A DNA stretch of 57,446 bases from Pseudomonadota bacterium (GCA_963205315.1 CAUJIO010000085.1:1-57446); one strand, 5' to 3'; counted from the first letter of the stretch, positions 32,743-42,703 are shown. The notes: generated by a model not told the origin, from the letters alone. Translations and numbers: made by a program.

Positions 32743-33915
32743 ATGAAGAACACACCCACCGATCCCGTTCCGCTGCTGCAGGACCTCATCCGCTGCAAGT
32801 CCGTGACGCCTGCCGAAGGCGGAGCGCTGACCTGTCTCGAAACCATGCTCGCGGGCCATGGCTTCACCTGCCATCGCCTCACCTTCGCTGAAGAAGGCAC
32901 ACCGGATGTGGACAATCTCTTCGCCCGCATCGGCACCGGCGCCCCGCACATCTGCTTTGCCGGCCACACGGATGTGGTTCCCGAGGGCCACACCGAAAGC
33001 TGGTCGCATGCGCCCTTCGCGGCCGACATTGCCGATGGCTTCATTTACGGCCGCGGCGCCACCGATATGAAGGGCTCGGTCGCCGCCTTCGCCGGTGCAG
33101 CCATCGATTTCCTGAAGTCCGCGGGCAAGTTCCGCGGTTCGATCTCGTTCCTGATCACCGGCGACGAGGAAGGTCCCGCCATCAACGGCACGCTGAAGGT
33201 GCTGCAGTGGATGCGCGACAATGGCCATGTGCCGGATCATTGCCTCGTTGGCGAACCGAGTTGCGTCGACAAGCTCGGCGACACGATCAAGATCGGCCGG
33301 CGCGGCTCGCTCAGCTTTGCCATCACCGTCGAGGGCAGGCAGGGCCATGCCGCCTATCCGCACAAGGCGGACAATCCGGTGCCAAAGCTGTCACGCTTCA
33401 TCGATCGTATCTCGTCGGCGAAGCTCGACGACGGCAATGAGCACTTCGATCCTTCGACCTTGGCGGTGACGACATTCGATGTCGGCAACCCGGCGGGCAA
33501 TGTTATCCCCTCGCGCGCCACGGCGAAGTTCAACATCCGCTTCTCGCCGGTGCATGATTTTGGGTCATTGCGCGCCTGGGTGGATGATCACATCGAGAGC
33601 GTGAAGGCCGAGCTTGGCGGCACGTGGTCCTATACCACGATCGAAGGCGCCGATGCGTTCCTGACGGCACCCGGTCCCTTCGTCGGTCTGGTGCAGGACG
33701 CGGTTGAAAGTGAAACCGGCATCCTGCCCAAACTGTCAACCAGCGGCGGCACGTCGGATGCGCGCTTTGTAAAGGACTTCTGCCCGGTGCTGGAATTCGG
33801 TCCCACCAATGCGACGATCCACCAGACCGATGAACGCATTTCGATTGACGAGCTGCGCGCAACACAGAGAATCTACACGCGCATCCTCGCCGACTACTTC
33901 AGTAGCCAACCTTGA
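32743..33915 (+). CDS. dapE: Succinyl-diaminopimelate desuccinylase
   Basis: Zinc-dependent M20 peptidase-family enzyme that releases succinate from N-succinyl-LL-diaminopimelate. 390 residues. Metal-binding motifs are [26 protein letters not shown] and [12 protein letters not shown], with a lid domain between. Together with dapD it supplies meso-diaminopimelate for peptidoglycan and lysine. Its last 17 bases overlap the convergent truA. Confidence 0.97.
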   Translation: MKNTPTDPVPLLQDLIRCKSVTPAEGGALTCLETMLAGHGFTCHRLTFAEEGTPDVDNLFARIGTGAPHICFAGHTDVVPEGHTESWSHAPFAADIADGFIYGRGATDMKGSVAAFAGAAIDFLKSAGKFRGSISFLITGDEEGPAINGTLKVLQWMRDNGHVPDHCLVGEPSCVDKLGDTIKIGRRGSLSFAITVEGRQGHAAYPHKADNPVPKLSRFIDRISSAKLDDGNEHFDPSTLAVTTFDVGNPAGNVIPSRATAKFNIRFSPVHDFGSLRAWVDDHIESVKAELGGTWSYTTIEGADAFLTAPGPFVGLVQDAVESETGILPKLSTSGGTSDARFVKDFCPVLEFGPTNATIHQTDERISIDELRATQRIYTRILADYFSSQP

Positions 33916-34636
33916 GAAGATAAAGGCCCTCAGGCGGCGCCACCGGGCCGCAGGCGGAACGGTCGGCGGAATCGAGCGCCCGCTTCAGATCTTGCGCCCG
34001 CCACTTGCCTTCGCCGACCAGCCGCAGCGAGCCCGCCATCGAGCGCACCTGATTGTGCAGGAAGGAGCGTGCATCGGCGCGGATCTCGATCAGTTCGCCG
34101 TAACGCGCCACATCCAGGCGGTCGAGCGTCTTGACCGGTGAAGCGGCCTGGCATTGCGCCGCGCGGAAGGTGGTGAAATCATGCTTGCCGACGAGATGCT
34201 GGGCCGCTTCATGCATGGCGTCGGCATCGAGGTCGACCGGCAACCACCACACCTTGCCACGGTCCAGTGCCGGAGGGCTGCGGCGGTTGAGAATGCGGTA
34301 GAGATAGAAGCGCCGGTTGGCCGAGAAACGGGCATGAAAATCATCCGCCACCTCTTCGGCCTCGAGGACGCTCACCGGATGCGGCCGCAGATTTCCATTC
34401 AGTGCATTGCGAAGCTTGAACGGGTCCCATGATTTGACCAGATCGACATGCGCCACCTGACCCAGCGCATGCACGCCTGCATCGGTGCGTCCCGCGCCGT
34501 AGACCATCGACGGTGCGCCATTGATGATGGAGACGGCCTTTTCCAGGACATCCTGAATGGACGTGCCTCCGGCCTGCGATTGCCAACCGGTGAAAGGTTC
34601 GCCGTCGTATTCGATGGTAAGTCTGTAGCGCGGCAT
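33899..34636 (-). CDS. truA: tRNA pseudouridine(38-40) synthase
   Basis: Makes pseudouridine in the tRNA anticodon stem-loop. 245 residues from ATG 34636 ([19 protein letters not shown]). The longer frame is a shadow of fmt. The catalytic block is [19 protein letters not shown] with the nucleophilic Asp. The C-terminal [14 protein letters not shown] is typical. Its ATG overlaps the fmt stop by one base (TGATG). It is convergent with dapE, with a 17-base overlap. Confidence 0.96.
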   Translation of the reverse strand: MPRYRLTIEYDGEPFTGWQSQAGGTSIQDVLEKAVSIINGAPSMVYGAGRTDAGVHALGQVAHVDLVKSWDPFKLRNALNGNLRPHPVSVLEAEEVADDFHARFSANRRFYLYRILNRRSPPALDRGKVWWLPVDLDADAMHEAAQHLVGKHDFTTFRAAQCQAASPVKTLDRLDVARYGELIEIRADARSFLHNQVRSMAGSLRLVGEGKWRAQDLKRALDSADRSACGPVAPPEGLYLLKVGY

Positions 34637-35541
34637 CAGCTTGCCATCGTTCCGCGTGCAACCGGAAACCCGCGCAGGAACGCCTCCGCTTCCATCACGC
34701 CCTTGCCCTCGCGCTGCAGCTTGAGCAGGCGCACCGCGCCTGTTCCGCAAGCCACGGTGAGGCGGTCATCGAGGAACGTTCCCGCCGGCCCCGCCGCGTC
34801 GGCGGCTTCGCACAGCAGCACCTTCACGCGCGTGCCGCTGGTCTGAAACCAGGCGCCGGGAAAGGGCGACAATCCGTGGATGTGATTGCGCACGTCATGT
34901 GCGGACCGGGTGAAGTCGATCTTCGCTTCGGCCTTGTCGATCTTCTTCGCGTAAGTGACACCATCGGCAGGCTGCGGCTCGCAAGCGATGCTCTCCTGCG
35001 CCAGAACCTCGGCCATCAACCCGGCCCCGAGTACAGCCAATGCGTCGTGCAGCGATTGCGCCGTGCTGGTGGGTATGATGGTGATGCGCCCGACCTTGCA
35101 CATGGCGCCGGTATCGAGGCCCTCGTCCATGCGCATGATGGTCACACCGGTCTCTGCATCGCCCGCCATGATGGCGCGCTGGATGGGGGCGGCCCCACGC
35201 CAGCGCGGCAGCAGCGAGGCATGGACGTTGAAACAGCCGAGGCGCGGCGCATCAAGAATGGCTTTCGGCAAAAGCAGGCCGTAGGCGACAACGATGGCGG
35301 CATCGGCATTGAGAGCCGCGAAGCGCTGCTGCTCGTCCGGCGATTTCAGCGTGACTGGCGTCCTGACCTCGATCCCGTGTGCGGTTGCGAAGGCGTGAAC
35401 CGGTGATGGCCGCTCCGCCATGCCGCGCCCGGCGGGGCGGGGGGGTTGCGAGTAGACACAGGCGATGTGATGCCCGGCGCCGATCAGGGACTTCAGCGTT
35501 TCGACCGCAAAATCCGGCGTGCCCATGAACACAAGGCGCAT
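34636..35541 (-). CDS. fmt: Methionyl-tRNA formyltransferase
   Basis: Formylates initiator Met-tRNA using 10-formyl-tetrahydrofolate. 301 residues, starting [19 protein letters not shown]. The active-site block [20 protein letters not shown] contains the catalytic His. A C-terminal OB-fold binds tRNA. It lies between def (4-base gap) and truA, the usual def-fmt-truA order of alphaproteobacteria. Confidence 0.97.
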   Translation of the reverse strand: MRLVFMGTPDFAVETLKSLIGAGHHIACVYSQPPRPAGRGMAERPSPVHAFATAHGIEVRTPVTLKSPDEQQRFAALNADAAIVVAYGLLLPKAILDAPRLGCFNVHASLLPRWRGAAPIQRAIMAGDAETGVTIMRMDEGLDTGAMCKVGRITIIPTSTAQSLHDALAVLGAGLMAEVLAQESIACEPQPADGVTYAKKIDKAEAKIDFTRSAHDVRNHIHGLSPFPGAWFQTSGTRVKVLLCEAADAAGPAGTFLDDRLTVACGTGAVRLLKLQREGKGVMEAEAFLRGFPVARGTMAS

Positions 35542-35545
35542 GCGC

Positions 35546-36064
35546 TCAGAGCTTCCCGAGCTTTTGTGCCTTGGTAAATTTCTTCAGCACGCGCTCACGC
35601 TTCAGCCGCGAGATATGATCGATAAAGAGAACGCCGTTCAGGTGATCGATCTCGTGTTGCAGGCAGGTGGCCATGAGCCCGCTCGCCTGCAGTTCCGTGG
35701 CGTTACCCTGGCGGTCGAGATAGCGCACTTTCACCTCCGAGGGCCGCGTTACCATCTCGTAGTAATCCGGGATCGACAGGCAGCCTTCCTCGTAGTCGCT
35801 CTGGGTCTCGCTCGACCAGACGATTTCAGGATTGGCGAGGAACATCGGCTTCTTCTCCTCGCCGTCTTTTGTCAGGTCGAGGACAACAAGCCGCCGCGGC
35901 ACACCGATCTGGATCGCCGCAAGCCCGATGCCCGGCGCGCGGTACATGGTCTCCAGCATGTCGTCCCACAGGTTGCGAACCGAGGGATCGACAGCCGTCA
36001 CCGGCTTCGAAACCTCCCGGAGTGTCTTTTCGTCGGGCAGCGTGATGATGGGGCGGAGCGTCAT
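35546..36064 (-). CDS. def: Peptide deformylase
   Basis: Metalloenzyme removing the N-formyl group from nascent proteins. 172 residues with motif 1 [11 protein letters not shown] (Ile where many have Pro), motif 2 [11 protein letters not shown] with the metal-binding Cys, and motif 3 [17 protein letters not shown] with the two His ligands and the catalytic Glu. It is the first gene of def-fmt-truA. Confidence 0.97.
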   Translation of the reverse strand: MTLRPIITLPDEKTLREVSKPVTAVDPSVRNLWDDMLETMYRAPGIGLAAIQIGVPRRLVVLDLTKDGEEKKPMFLANPEIVWSSETQSDYEEGCLSIPDYYEMVTRPSEVKVRYLDRQGNATELQASGLMATCLQHEIDHLNGVLFIDHISRLKRERVLKKFTKAQKLGKL

Positions 36065-36120
36065 GTCGGCTCAGATAATGGAGCAGGCCGTCAGGGTCAA
36101 TTGAGCCGCGTCAATTCACA

Positions 36121-36501
36121 TCAATAGGGACTGCGGCAACGGTAGCGGTGATAGCCCTTGCCGACGAACGTGTCGGAATGCGGATCATAGGTCCGATAGC
36201 GGTCGAGGCACCAGGCGACGTGGCGTGACGTGCTGTAGTGGTGATGACGATGGTGGTGGCGGTGGTGATAGGCCCTCTGGTACCAGTAGCTGCCGGGGCC
36301 AGCGAGGCCCGCATGCTGGCCCGGTGCGTAATCCATCCGCACGTCGCAATGGCTGTAATTCTCATCGACGCAGGTCTTTTCGATCACATAGGGCTTCCAG
36401 TGATGGTAGCCATGGTGACGGACATGGGCGAGCCCCGGGCTCGCGATCATCAGGCAGGCACCAAGGGCAAATGCGGTCCGGAACAGCGATTTGAGCATCA
36501 A
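36121..36501 (-). CDS. Secreted His-rich BA14K-family protein
   Basis: 126 residues with a signal peptide (MMLKSLFRTAFALGACLMIA, cleavage after GLA). The middle has a His-rich run (AYHHRHHHRHHHYS), and the C-terminus WCLDRYRTYDPHSDTFVGKG...RYRCRSPY matches the BA14K family, lectin-like immunoreactive proteins first described in Brucella. Four Cys in the mature part may form disulfides. The His cluster could bind Zn, Cu or Ni, which is inference. It lies 56 bases upstream of def, probably with its own transcript. Confidence 0.8.
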   Translation of the reverse strand: MMLKSLFRTAFALGACLMIASPGLAHVRHHGYHHWKPYVIEKTCVDENYSHCDVRMDYAPGQHAGLAGPGSYWYQRAYHHRHHHRHHHYSTSRHVAWCLDRYRTYDPHSDTFVGKGYHRYRCRSPY

Positions 36502-36589
36502 TCACTCCTGTTGGTTTGGCGGGCCATACGGCAGAATCGGTTAAGTTTGCAGACTGGCCTTCACCGGCCGGTTTGGCAAGCGCGACCCG

Positions 36590-36620
36590 CTTGCCTTTTT
36601 GACGTTGAACGCCCATATAG
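36590..36620 (+). promoter_or_regulatory. Possible ffs promoter
   Basis: TTGCCT (36591-36596) and CATATA (36614-36619), spacer 17, lie just before the SRP RNA. A TTGACG at 36599-36604 is too close to that -10 to be its partner. Confidence 0.35.
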
Positions 36621-36621
36621 C

Positions 36622-36725
36622 CCGTCGGGAGGTTGGCGGCGGACGTGCCGCTCGCCAACCGGGTCAGGTCCGGAAGGAAGCAGCCCCAACGAGACCGGAA
36701 CGGGTTGCCCGTCCAGCCTCCCACC
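36622..36725 (+). ncRNA. ffs: Small SRP RNA (4.5S RNA)
   Basis: RNA of the signal recognition particle, which binds Ffh for co-translational targeting. The conserved domain IV is explicit: GGTCAGGTCCGGAAGGAAGC (36662-36681), then AGCC. The flanks close the rod: GGGAGG near 36627-36632 pairs with CCTCCC near 36717-36722. The ends are accurate only to a few bases. It sits immediately before dnaX, as in many alphaproteobacteria. Confidence 0.93.
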
Positions 36726-36751
36726 TCTATTGTTCGTCGCGGAAGCCCGCC

Positions 36752-38512
36752 ATGGTTGAGATTTCAAGTGGTGCTGACGCGAACGGCTACCGCGTTCTGG
36801 CCCGTAAATACCGGCCTCAGACCTTCGCCGACCTGATCGGTCAGGAGGCGATGGTTCGTACCCTCACCCATGCATTTGCCTCTGGCCGCATCGCGCAAGG
36901 CTTCATGCTGACCGGTGTGCGCGGCGTCGGCAAGACCACCACCGCCCGCCTCATTGCCCGTGCCTTGAATTACGGCGACAAGCCGGCAATCGACATGCCC
37001 ACATTTGGCCCGCATTGCGAGGCGATCCTCGAATCCCGCCACATGGACGTGATCGAGATGGACGCCGCCTCCAACACCGGCGTCGACAACATGCGCGAGA
37101 TCATCGACAGCGTGCGCTATGCGCCGGTCCAGGCGCGTTACAAGGTCTATATCATCGACGAAGTCCACATGCTGTCGAAGAGCGCCTTCAACGCGCTGCT
37201 GAAGACGCTGGAAGAGCCGCCGCCGCATGTGAAGTTCATCTTCGCCACCACCGAGATCAACAAGGTTCCGGTCACTATCCTGTCGCGCTGCCAGCGCTTC
37301 GATCTGAAGCGGCTCGACGCGGCCTTGCTGGCCACCCACTACGGCGGCATTGCGGTGAAGGAAGGTGTGGAAGCCGAGCCTGATGCCCTGGCGATGATCG
37401 CCCGCGCTGCCGAAGGCTCGGCGCGCGATGGACTGTCGCTGCTCGATCAAGCCATTGCTTATGGCGAGGGCAAGGTCAGGGCTGCCGACGTCGGCCGCAT
37501 GCTGGGCCTGATGGATCGCACCCGCATCATCGGCTTGTTCCGGGCGGTGATGTCCGGCGATGCCGCCGCCGCCCTGCATGAAATCCAACACCAATATGCC
37601 GACGGCGGCGATCCTGCGACCATCCTCGGCGATCTTGCCGACTACGTGCACTGGGTGACAAGGCTCAAGGTGGTCAAGGCGTCGGCCCTCGCCGATACCT
37701 CGCGCACCGAAGCCGAAAAGACCGGCGGCATGGCGGATGCGGGCCGGATCAGCATGGCTCATTTGACGCGTGCCTGGTCCATGCTGCTCAAGGGCATCCG
37801 CGAGACCGAGTTGCATGCCGATCCGCTGATGGCCGCCGAAATGGTATTGATCCGGCTGGCGCATGCCGCCGATCTGCCCGGCGGCGAGGAATTGGCGAGA
37901 CTGGTGAAACAGGCGCCACAGCCCGAGCGCATCGTGCCGATGCCGGCCCGCGAATTGCTGCGCGGTGGCGATGGATCGGCAGCTTCCCAGTCCGCACTCG
38001 CTGTGCAGCCGCAACCCGCGCCGGCGCCTGAACCGAGCCAGCCTCAGGCGTTTTCCAGCTTCCGCGAAATTATCGCGCTGGCACACGACAAGCGTGACCT
38101 GAAACTGAAGTCCGACCTTGAAAGCCTGGTGCGGCCAATTCGCGTCAGTACCGGCCAGTTCGAACTGGCGCTGGAGCCCGGTGCACATCCGGGATTGCCC
38201 GGCGAAATTTCCCGCAAGCTCGAAGCCTGGACCGGCATCCGCTGGATGGTGATGGTGGCGAAAGACGGCGGCGACAAGCCGCTGTTGCGCCAGCGCCAGG
38301 AAAACCGCGACAGCCTGTTCATCATGGCACGCGAGCATCCGGATGTGCAGGCCGTACTGAAACGGTTCCCCGGCGCCGAGATCATCGACGTCAAGGAACC
38401 AGCCGCCAACATGATTTCAAACATGAGTGAGAGCGATGAAGAATCTCGGAGAGATGATGAAGCAGGTTCAGGCCATGCAGAGCCGCATGGCCGAGATGCA
38501 GACGAAACTTGA
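36752..38512 (+). CDS. dnaX: DNA polymerase III subunit gamma/tau
   Basis: Clamp-loader ATPase. 586 residues from ATG 36752 (MVEISSGADANGYRVLARKY). The longer frame runs through the SRP RNA. Walker A is GVRGVGKTTTARL (Lys61), Walker B YIIDEVHM, SRC-type sensor region ILSRCQRFDL. The zinc-binding cysteines of many DnaX proteins are reduced to one (GPHCEAI, Cys89), as in other alphaproteobacteria. The C-terminal third is Pro/Gln-rich and then a tau-like domain. ybaB starts inside its 3' end. No slippery AAAAAA is evident. Confidence 0.95.
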   Translation: MVEISSGADANGYRVLARKYRPQTFADLIGQEAMVRTLTHAFASGRIAQGFMLTGVRGVGKTTTARLIARALNYGDKPAIDMPTFGPHCEAILESRHMDVIEMDAASNTGVDNMREIIDSVRYAPVQARYKVYIIDEVHMLSKSAFNALLKTLEEPPPHVKFIFATTEINKVPVTILSRCQRFDLKRLDAALLATHYGGIAVKEGVEAEPDALAMIARAAEGSARDGLSLLDQAIAYGEGKVRAADVGRMLGLMDRTRIIGLFRAVMSGDAAAALHEIQHQYADGGDPATILGDLADYVHWVTRLKVVKASALADTSRTEAEKTGGMADAGRISMAHLTRAWSMLLKGIRETELHADPLMAAEMVLIRLAHAADLPGGEELARLVKQAPQPERIVPMPARELLRGGDGSAASQSALAVQPQPAPAPEPSQPQAFSSFREIIALAHDKRDLKLKSDLESLVRPIRVSTGQFELALEPGAHPGLPGEISRKLEAWTGIRWMVMVAKDGGDKPLLRQRQENRDSLFIMAREHPDVQAVLKRFPGAEIIDVKEPAANMISNMSESDEESRRDDEAGSGHAEPHGRDADET

Positions 38513-38759
38513 ACAGGCAACCGTTACCGGCCAATCGGGTGGAGGCCTCGTCAAGGTGACGATGAACGGCAAGGGCAGCATGACCGGCATCGCTATCGAT
38601 GCCTCGCTGCTGAAACCGGATGAGAAGGAAATCGTCGAGGATCTGGTGATGGCCGCCCACGCCGACGCCAAGGCCAGGTCGGAAGCGATGATGGCGGAGG
38701 AGATGAAGTCCGTCACCGGTGGCCTGCCGCTGCCGCCCGGAATGAAGCTGCCGTTCTGA
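38436..38759 (+). CDS. ybaB: YbaB/EbfC-family nucleoid-associated protein
   Basis: 107-residue small DNA-binding protein that forms dimers. [20 protein letters not shown] begins a long helix, followed by [21 protein letters not shown] start at ATG 38436. An in-frame GTG at 38427 would add three residues. It overlaps dnaX by 77 bases and precedes recR, the conserved dnaX-ybaB-recR cluster. Confidence 0.93.
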   Translation: MKNLGEMMKQVQAMQSRMAEMQTKLEQATVTGQSGGGLVKVTMNGKGSMTGIAIDASLLKPDEKEIVEDLVMAAHADAKARSEAMMAEEMKSVTGGLPLPPGMKLPF

Positions 38760-38775
38760 GCCCGACGTATCGCTG

Positions 38776-39381
38776 ATGTCGAAACGTACCACGGGCCCTG
38801 AGATCGAGCGGCTGATCCAGTTGCTCAGCAAGCTGCCGGGGCTCGGCCCCCGTTCGGCCCGCCGCGCCGCCCTGCACTTGCTGAAGAACCGTGAACGCCT
38901 GTTGCAACCCTTGGCCTCGGCCATGGCGGAGGCGCGCGACAAGGTGAGCGTGTGCAGTTCCTGCGGCAACGTCGATACCGTCGACCCCTGTACGCTGTGC
39001 ACCGATCCGCGCCGCGACCGCAGCATGATCTGCGTTGTGGAGGAGGTGGGCGATCTCTGGGCGCTGGAGCGCGCTGGCGCGTGGAACGCGCTCTATCATG
39101 TATTGGGCGGAACGCTGTCCGCGATCGAAGGCATCAGGCCCGAGGATCTTGCCATCGGCCAGCTGGTCGAGCGGGCGCGCGAGGGCCACGTGAAGGAAGT
39201 CGTGCTGGCGCTCAATGCCACTGTCGAGGGACAGACCACAGCGCATTACATTACCGAGCAATTGAAGGGTCTGGACATTCCGGCCTCGCGCCTTGCCCAC
39301 GGCGTGCCGGTGGGCGGCGAGCTTGACTACCTCGACGAAGGGACATTGACGCAAGCGATCAGGGCCCGGCGCCCCCTCTGA
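38776..39381 (+). CDS. recR: Recombination protein RecR
   Basis: Acts with RecF and RecO to load RecA at gaps. 201 residues: helix-hairpin-helix ([20 protein letters not shown]), four-Cys zinc module ([16 protein letters not shown]), Toprim domain ([17 protein letters not shown]) and the Walker-like C-terminal [20 protein letters not shown]. Last gene of the ffs-dnaX-ybaB-recR run. Confidence 0.97.
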   Translation: MSKRTTGPEIERLIQLLSKLPGLGPRSARRAALHLLKNRERLLQPLASAMAEARDKVSVCSSCGNVDTVDPCTLCTDPRRDRSMICVVEEVGDLWALERAGAWNALYHVLGGTLSAIEGIRPEDLAIGQLVERAREGHVKEVVLALNATVEGQTTAHYITEQLKGLDIPASRLAHGVPVGGELDYLDEGTLTQAIRARRPL

Positions 39382-39423
39382 GAAGCCAACCGGACCCTGT
39401 CGTTGGAACGAGTAACGTTTCAA

Positions 39424-39873
39424 TCAGCCGTGGTTGGGGCCGTCGTCCTTGCCACCGCCCTTGCCGCCACGGTCGTCACCGGCCGGATCGTCAGCGCCGT
39501 GACGCGCCATCTGCAGCATCGGTGAGGACTTGATGATCATCGTGTGGTTCGGGCCGTCGTCCTTGCCGCGGCCCTTGCCGCCGCGGTCATCGCCTGCCGG
39601 ATCGTCAGCCCCGTGACGAGCCATTTCGAGCATGAGGTTCTGCTCGAAAATCATTGTGTGGTTCGGGCCATCATCCTGCCCGCCGCGCCCCTTGCCACCG
39701 CGTCCACGGCCACCGCCACGGTCATCGCCAGCCGGATCGTCCGCGCCATGGCCACCGCGGATATGCCCGGCCGGATCGTCCGCGCCGTGCTTGGCGAATG
39801 CCACTGTGCTGGTGAGGGCGGCTGCGCCGATCGCTGTCAGGGCGAGTGAGAAAACAAGTGATGTGAGCTTCAT
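39424..39873 (-). CDS. Secreted protein with HGADDPAG repeats, function unknown
   Basis: 149 residues. A clear signal peptide (MKLTSLVFSLALTAIGAAAL, cleavage after FAK or AFA) is followed by a repetitive mature region. HGADDPAG occurs four times, DDRGG-type Gly/Arg/Lys stretches three times, and DDGPNHTMI or its start three times. The two longest units also contain a hydrophobic spacer ending ML-x-MAR. I do not recognise the family. Asp-rich turns suggest cation binding. Convergent with recR, 42 bases apart. Confidence 0.75.
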   Translation of the reverse strand: MKLTSLVFSLALTAIGAAALTSTVAFAKHGADDPAGHIRGGHGADDPAGDDRGGGRGRGGKGRGGQDDGPNHTMIFEQNLMLEMARHGADDPAGDDRGGKGRGKDDGPNHTMIIKSSPMLQMARHGADDPAGDDRGGKGGGKDDGPNHG

Positions 39874-40184
39874 GAACGTTCTCCTGTGGTTGCTGGCCTC
39901 GCGACCATGAGGTGAAAGCTAACCGCGTGCCGCTGGCAAAATGCTGATCAGGCCTGTCAGCAAAAAATCAGAAATATCATATTAATCAACTGCTTACGCG
40001 GAAAATGAAAAAATATTCCCGTGGCGGAAATTAATTTTTTGGCAGGGAATAGGCCGGACGCGTTTACCAATTCGAAACCATGTTCACGCGGCGGGGGCCA
40101 AATTTCTCCCGTCCGGACCGCAGTTTGCTCCGTGTCTCCCGACATCACCCGGTCTGCTCCGGATTGAAACAGGGTTACAAGCAT
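39874..40184. other. Intergenic region, AT-rich core, no accepted gene
   Basis: Between two divergently transcribed genes. The part 39958-40037 is distinctly AT-rich (several A and T runs) and should hold the promoters. A minus-strand frame of 75 codons at 39957-40184 lacks a ribosome-binding site and any recognisable composition, and I do not call it. Confidence 0.5.
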
Positions 40185-41450
40185 ATGTTCAGGTTTCGCG
40201 CTCTCGCCTCCACCGCCCGCCGCTATTTGACGGCACAGTCAGGCACCACCGCCATCACCTTCGCGCTGAGCATCGTACCGGTTCTGCTCGCGACGGGTGC
40301 CGCTGTCGACTACATGCGCTACAGCGATGCGGAGACGCGGTTGCAGGGCGCGCTCGATGCGGCGTCCCTCTCCGTCGCCGCCGCCTCGACCCTATCGAAG
40401 ACGCAGCGTCTCAAGGCTGGCGCCGATGCACTTGCCGCCAACCTCAAGGCGTCGGACATCGACCCTTCGGCAGTCGAGACCAGTTTTAAGATCAATGACA
40501 ATTCCATTTCGGCCAATGCCCGCTATGACCTGCCAACCGGCCTGATGCAGATTGCCGGCCTGACGCACATGACAATCGATGTCGGCACCGACATCAACCT
40601 GCCGGAAGCCAAGAAGGCCGAAATCGCCCTCGTTCTCGACTATTCCGGCTCGATGCAGGAAGTCGCCGGCGGCCAGGTGAAATATGTGGCGATGAAAAAT
40701 GCCGCCAAGAAACTCGTCACTGACCTCGAAGCGGCCAATCCCAAGCGCCTGAAGGTCGGCCTGGTGCCCTTCTCACATCACGTCTATGCGACAATGCCGG
40801 AAAAATTCATCGCCGGAAAGACTGGCACCGGCATGTGGACGGGCTGCACCCAGGACCGCCGCTATCCCTATAATCTCACCGATGCCTCCCCCGTGTCGTC
40901 GGATGACAATACCAAATGGGGTCAGCCGCAGGCCAAGGTGCATTTGTCCGATGGCTGCGGAGCCTACGTGCCGAACGGCCTCAAGGTTGCTCCGTTGACG
41001 GACAATTTCGACGCGATCCGCAACCAGCTCGACGCCATGCGCCCCTATGCCTGGACTCACATCGCGCTGGGCGCCGAGTTCGGTTATCACCTCCTGTCGC
41101 CCGGTGCTCCCTTCACTGAAGGCGCTGCGTACGGTACCAAGAACGTCGACAAGGTCATGGTGCTGCTGACGGACGGCCGACAGACCGAACCGGGTTTCGG
41201 CAATGGTGCAAGGACTGTCGGTCAGGGCGAAAGCAATCTTGAAAAGATCTGTCAGAACGCCAAGGCCTCCGGCATCACCATCGTCACCATTGCCTTCGAT
41301 CTCCAGGATGAGGATACGCGCAAGCGCCTGAGCGATTGCTCGTCCGATCCTGACAAGGATTTCTATGTGGCCGAGGACAACAAGGACGTTGCGGCTGCAT
41401 TTGAAGACATCAAGCGGCAGATCACGGCGCAGGTCTTCATCAGCCGCTGA
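40185..41450 (+). CDS. TadG-like pilus-assembly protein with von Willebrand factor A domain
   Basis: 421 residues from ATG 40185. The N-terminus (about 1-45) has the TadE/TadG form: basic segment, then SGTTAITFALSIVPVLLATG as a single membrane helix. The rest is outside the cytoplasm and contains a VWA domain with the metal-binding site DYSGSM (Asp152) and a later LLTDG. In Flp pilus loci TadG is a minor, adhesion-related component. No other tad genes are in the window, so this is an orphan copy. Four Cys near 225-270 and at the C-terminus may form disulfides. Confidence 0.82.
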   Translation: MFRFRALASTARRYLTAQSGTTAITFALSIVPVLLATGAAVDYMRYSDAETRLQGALDAASLSVAAASTLSKTQRLKAGADALAANLKASDIDPSAVETSFKINDNSISANARYDLPTGLMQIAGLTHMTIDVGTDINLPEAKKAEIALVLDYSGSMQEVAGGQVKYVAMKNAAKKLVTDLEAANPKRLKVGLVPFSHHVYATMPEKFIAGKTGTGMWTGCTQDRRYPYNLTDASPVSSDDNTKWGQPQAKVHLSDGCGAYVPNGLKVAPLTDNFDAIRNQLDAMRPYAWTHIALGAEFGYHLLSPGAPFTEGAAYGTKNVDKVMVLLTDGRQTEPGFGNGARTVGQGESNLEKICQNAKASGITIVTIAFDLQDEDTRKRLSDCSSDPDKDFYVAEDNKDVAAAFEDIKRQITAQVFISR

Positions 41451-41465
41451 CTTGAACGACCGAGT

Positions 41466-42623
41466 TCAGCTGCGCTCCACCAGCTTGGGGCGCGGCATGT
41501 CTTCGGGCAGCAATGGTTCGCTGAGATCAAGGCTTTCAATGCGAAGCCCGCGGCGGTTGATCTTGTCGGCCGAAACACCCAGCTTTTCGAGATCGGCCGA
41601 CGCCAGCCCAAAGTGCTTCTGGAGATCGCCGACGCGCTCCTTCAGCCGGCCGACATCCTCCAGCAACCGCGTGACTTCGAGTTTGATGAGGCCGGCCTGC
41701 TCGCGCATCCGCGCATCCTTGAAGATGGCCTGGAGCGTTTGCACCAGCAACATCAGCACATTTGGCGAAGCGATGATGACCCGCAGCCGGTGTGATTTCT
41801 GGATCACGTCCTCGAACTTCTCGTGCAGGTCGGCATAGACCGACTCCGATGGCACGAACATGATGGCTGTCTCGTGCGTCTCGCCGGCGATCAGATATTT
41901 CTCCGCGATGTCGCGCACGTGTTTCAGGACGTCACCCTTGAGCCGCGCTTCGGCGGTCTTGAAGTCGGCCTCGCCTTGCGCCGCTTTCAATGCGTTGAAG
42001 GCCTCGAGCGGAAACTTCGAATCGATCACCAACTTGAGATTGGAATCAGGCAGCATCACCAGGCAGTCCGGCCTGCTACCGTTGCTCAACAAGCCCTGGA
42101 ACACGAAGGAACTGGCGTGCAGTCCGTCGCGAATGATGGCTTCCATGCGGCCCTGGCCATATGCTCCGCGCGCCTGCTTGTTGGAGAGGATGTCCTTGAG
42201 TGTGATCATCTCGGAGGATAGCGCCGAGAGATTCCTCTGCGCCGCGTCGATCACGGCGAGCCGCTCGCCGAGTTGGCTGAGCGATTGCCCGGTCCGCTCC
42301 GTCTGGCTGGCAAGGCTGGATCCCAACCGCTCGGTCACCTGATCGAGTCGCTCGTCAAGCGTCGCGGTAAGCATGACATGCGCACCTTGCGACTGCTCCG
42401 CGAGGCTGCGAAGCGCGCCAGACAGTTCGGCAATGCGGTATTCGAGATCGGCGGTGCGCCGTGCCGCTGCCTGCGTTTCATCCTGCCGTTGGCGCTGGCC
42501 CCGCCACGCGAAGATCAACGTTGCGATCATGACCAACAATGCGAAGGCCGCCGCCGTGACCAATAGGTCGGCGAAGCTGAAGGCGGTTTGTCCGATGCGC
42601 AGCAGGGTTTGGTCGAGGCTCAT
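41466..42623 (-). CDS. rmuC: DNA recombination protein RmuC
   Basis: 385 residues: an N-terminal membrane helix (about 20-38), a coiled coil (about 40-130), then the conserved RmuC nuclease-like domain with LPDSNLKLVIDSKFPLEAF and MFVPSESVYADLHE. RmuC limits inversions at short inverted repeats and has been linked to anti-phage nuclease activity in some contexts. The biochemical role is unsettled. Convergent with the TadG-like gene, 15 bases apart. Confidence 0.92.
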   Translation of the reverse strand: MSLDQTLLRIGQTAFSFADLLVTAAAFALLVMIATLIFAWRGQRQRQDETQAAARRTADLEYRIAELSGALRSLAEQSQGAHVMLTATLDERLDQVTERLGSSLASQTERTGQSLSQLGERLAVIDAAQRNLSALSSEMITLKDILSNKQARGAYGQGRMEAIIRDGLHASSFVFQGLLSNGSRPDCLVMLPDSNLKLVIDSKFPLEAFNALKAAQGEADFKTAEARLKGDVLKHVRDIAEKYLIAGETHETAIMFVPSESVYADLHEKFEDVIQKSHRLRVIIASPNVLMLLVQTLQAIFKDARMREQAGLIKLEVTRLLEDVGRLKERVGDLQKHFGLASADLEKLGVSADKINRRGLRIESLDLSEPLLPEDMPRPKLVERS

Positions 42624-42663
42624 ATGGCCAGCCTAAACCGATTCGGCGCTTCTGAAATCAAGT

Positions 42664-42696
42664 GGCCCGTCCGCACCGGCAGGGTGCGGACGGGCC
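42664..42696 (-). terminator. 14-bp stem hairpin after the small ORF at 42704
   Basis: GGCCCGTCCGCACC and GGTGCGGACGGGCC pair perfectly around GGCAG. It begins 8 bases after the stop of the small minus-strand ORF and lies before rmuC. The following sequence on the minus strand, ACTTGATTTC, is only weakly T-rich. Confidence 0.65.
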
Positions 42697-42703
42697 CATG
42701 ACC

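Noticed and set aside
36599-36751. N-terminal extension of dnaX through 36599
   Set aside because: This stretch is the SRP RNA gene, and the family start is at 36752.
36764-38338. Minus-strand open frame of 524 codons opposite dnaX
   Set aside because: Shadow of dnaX, with no recognisable domain or ribosome-binding site.
39957-40184. 75-codon minus-strand frame
   Set aside because: No ribosome-binding site, odd composition and location in a promoter region of two divergent genes.
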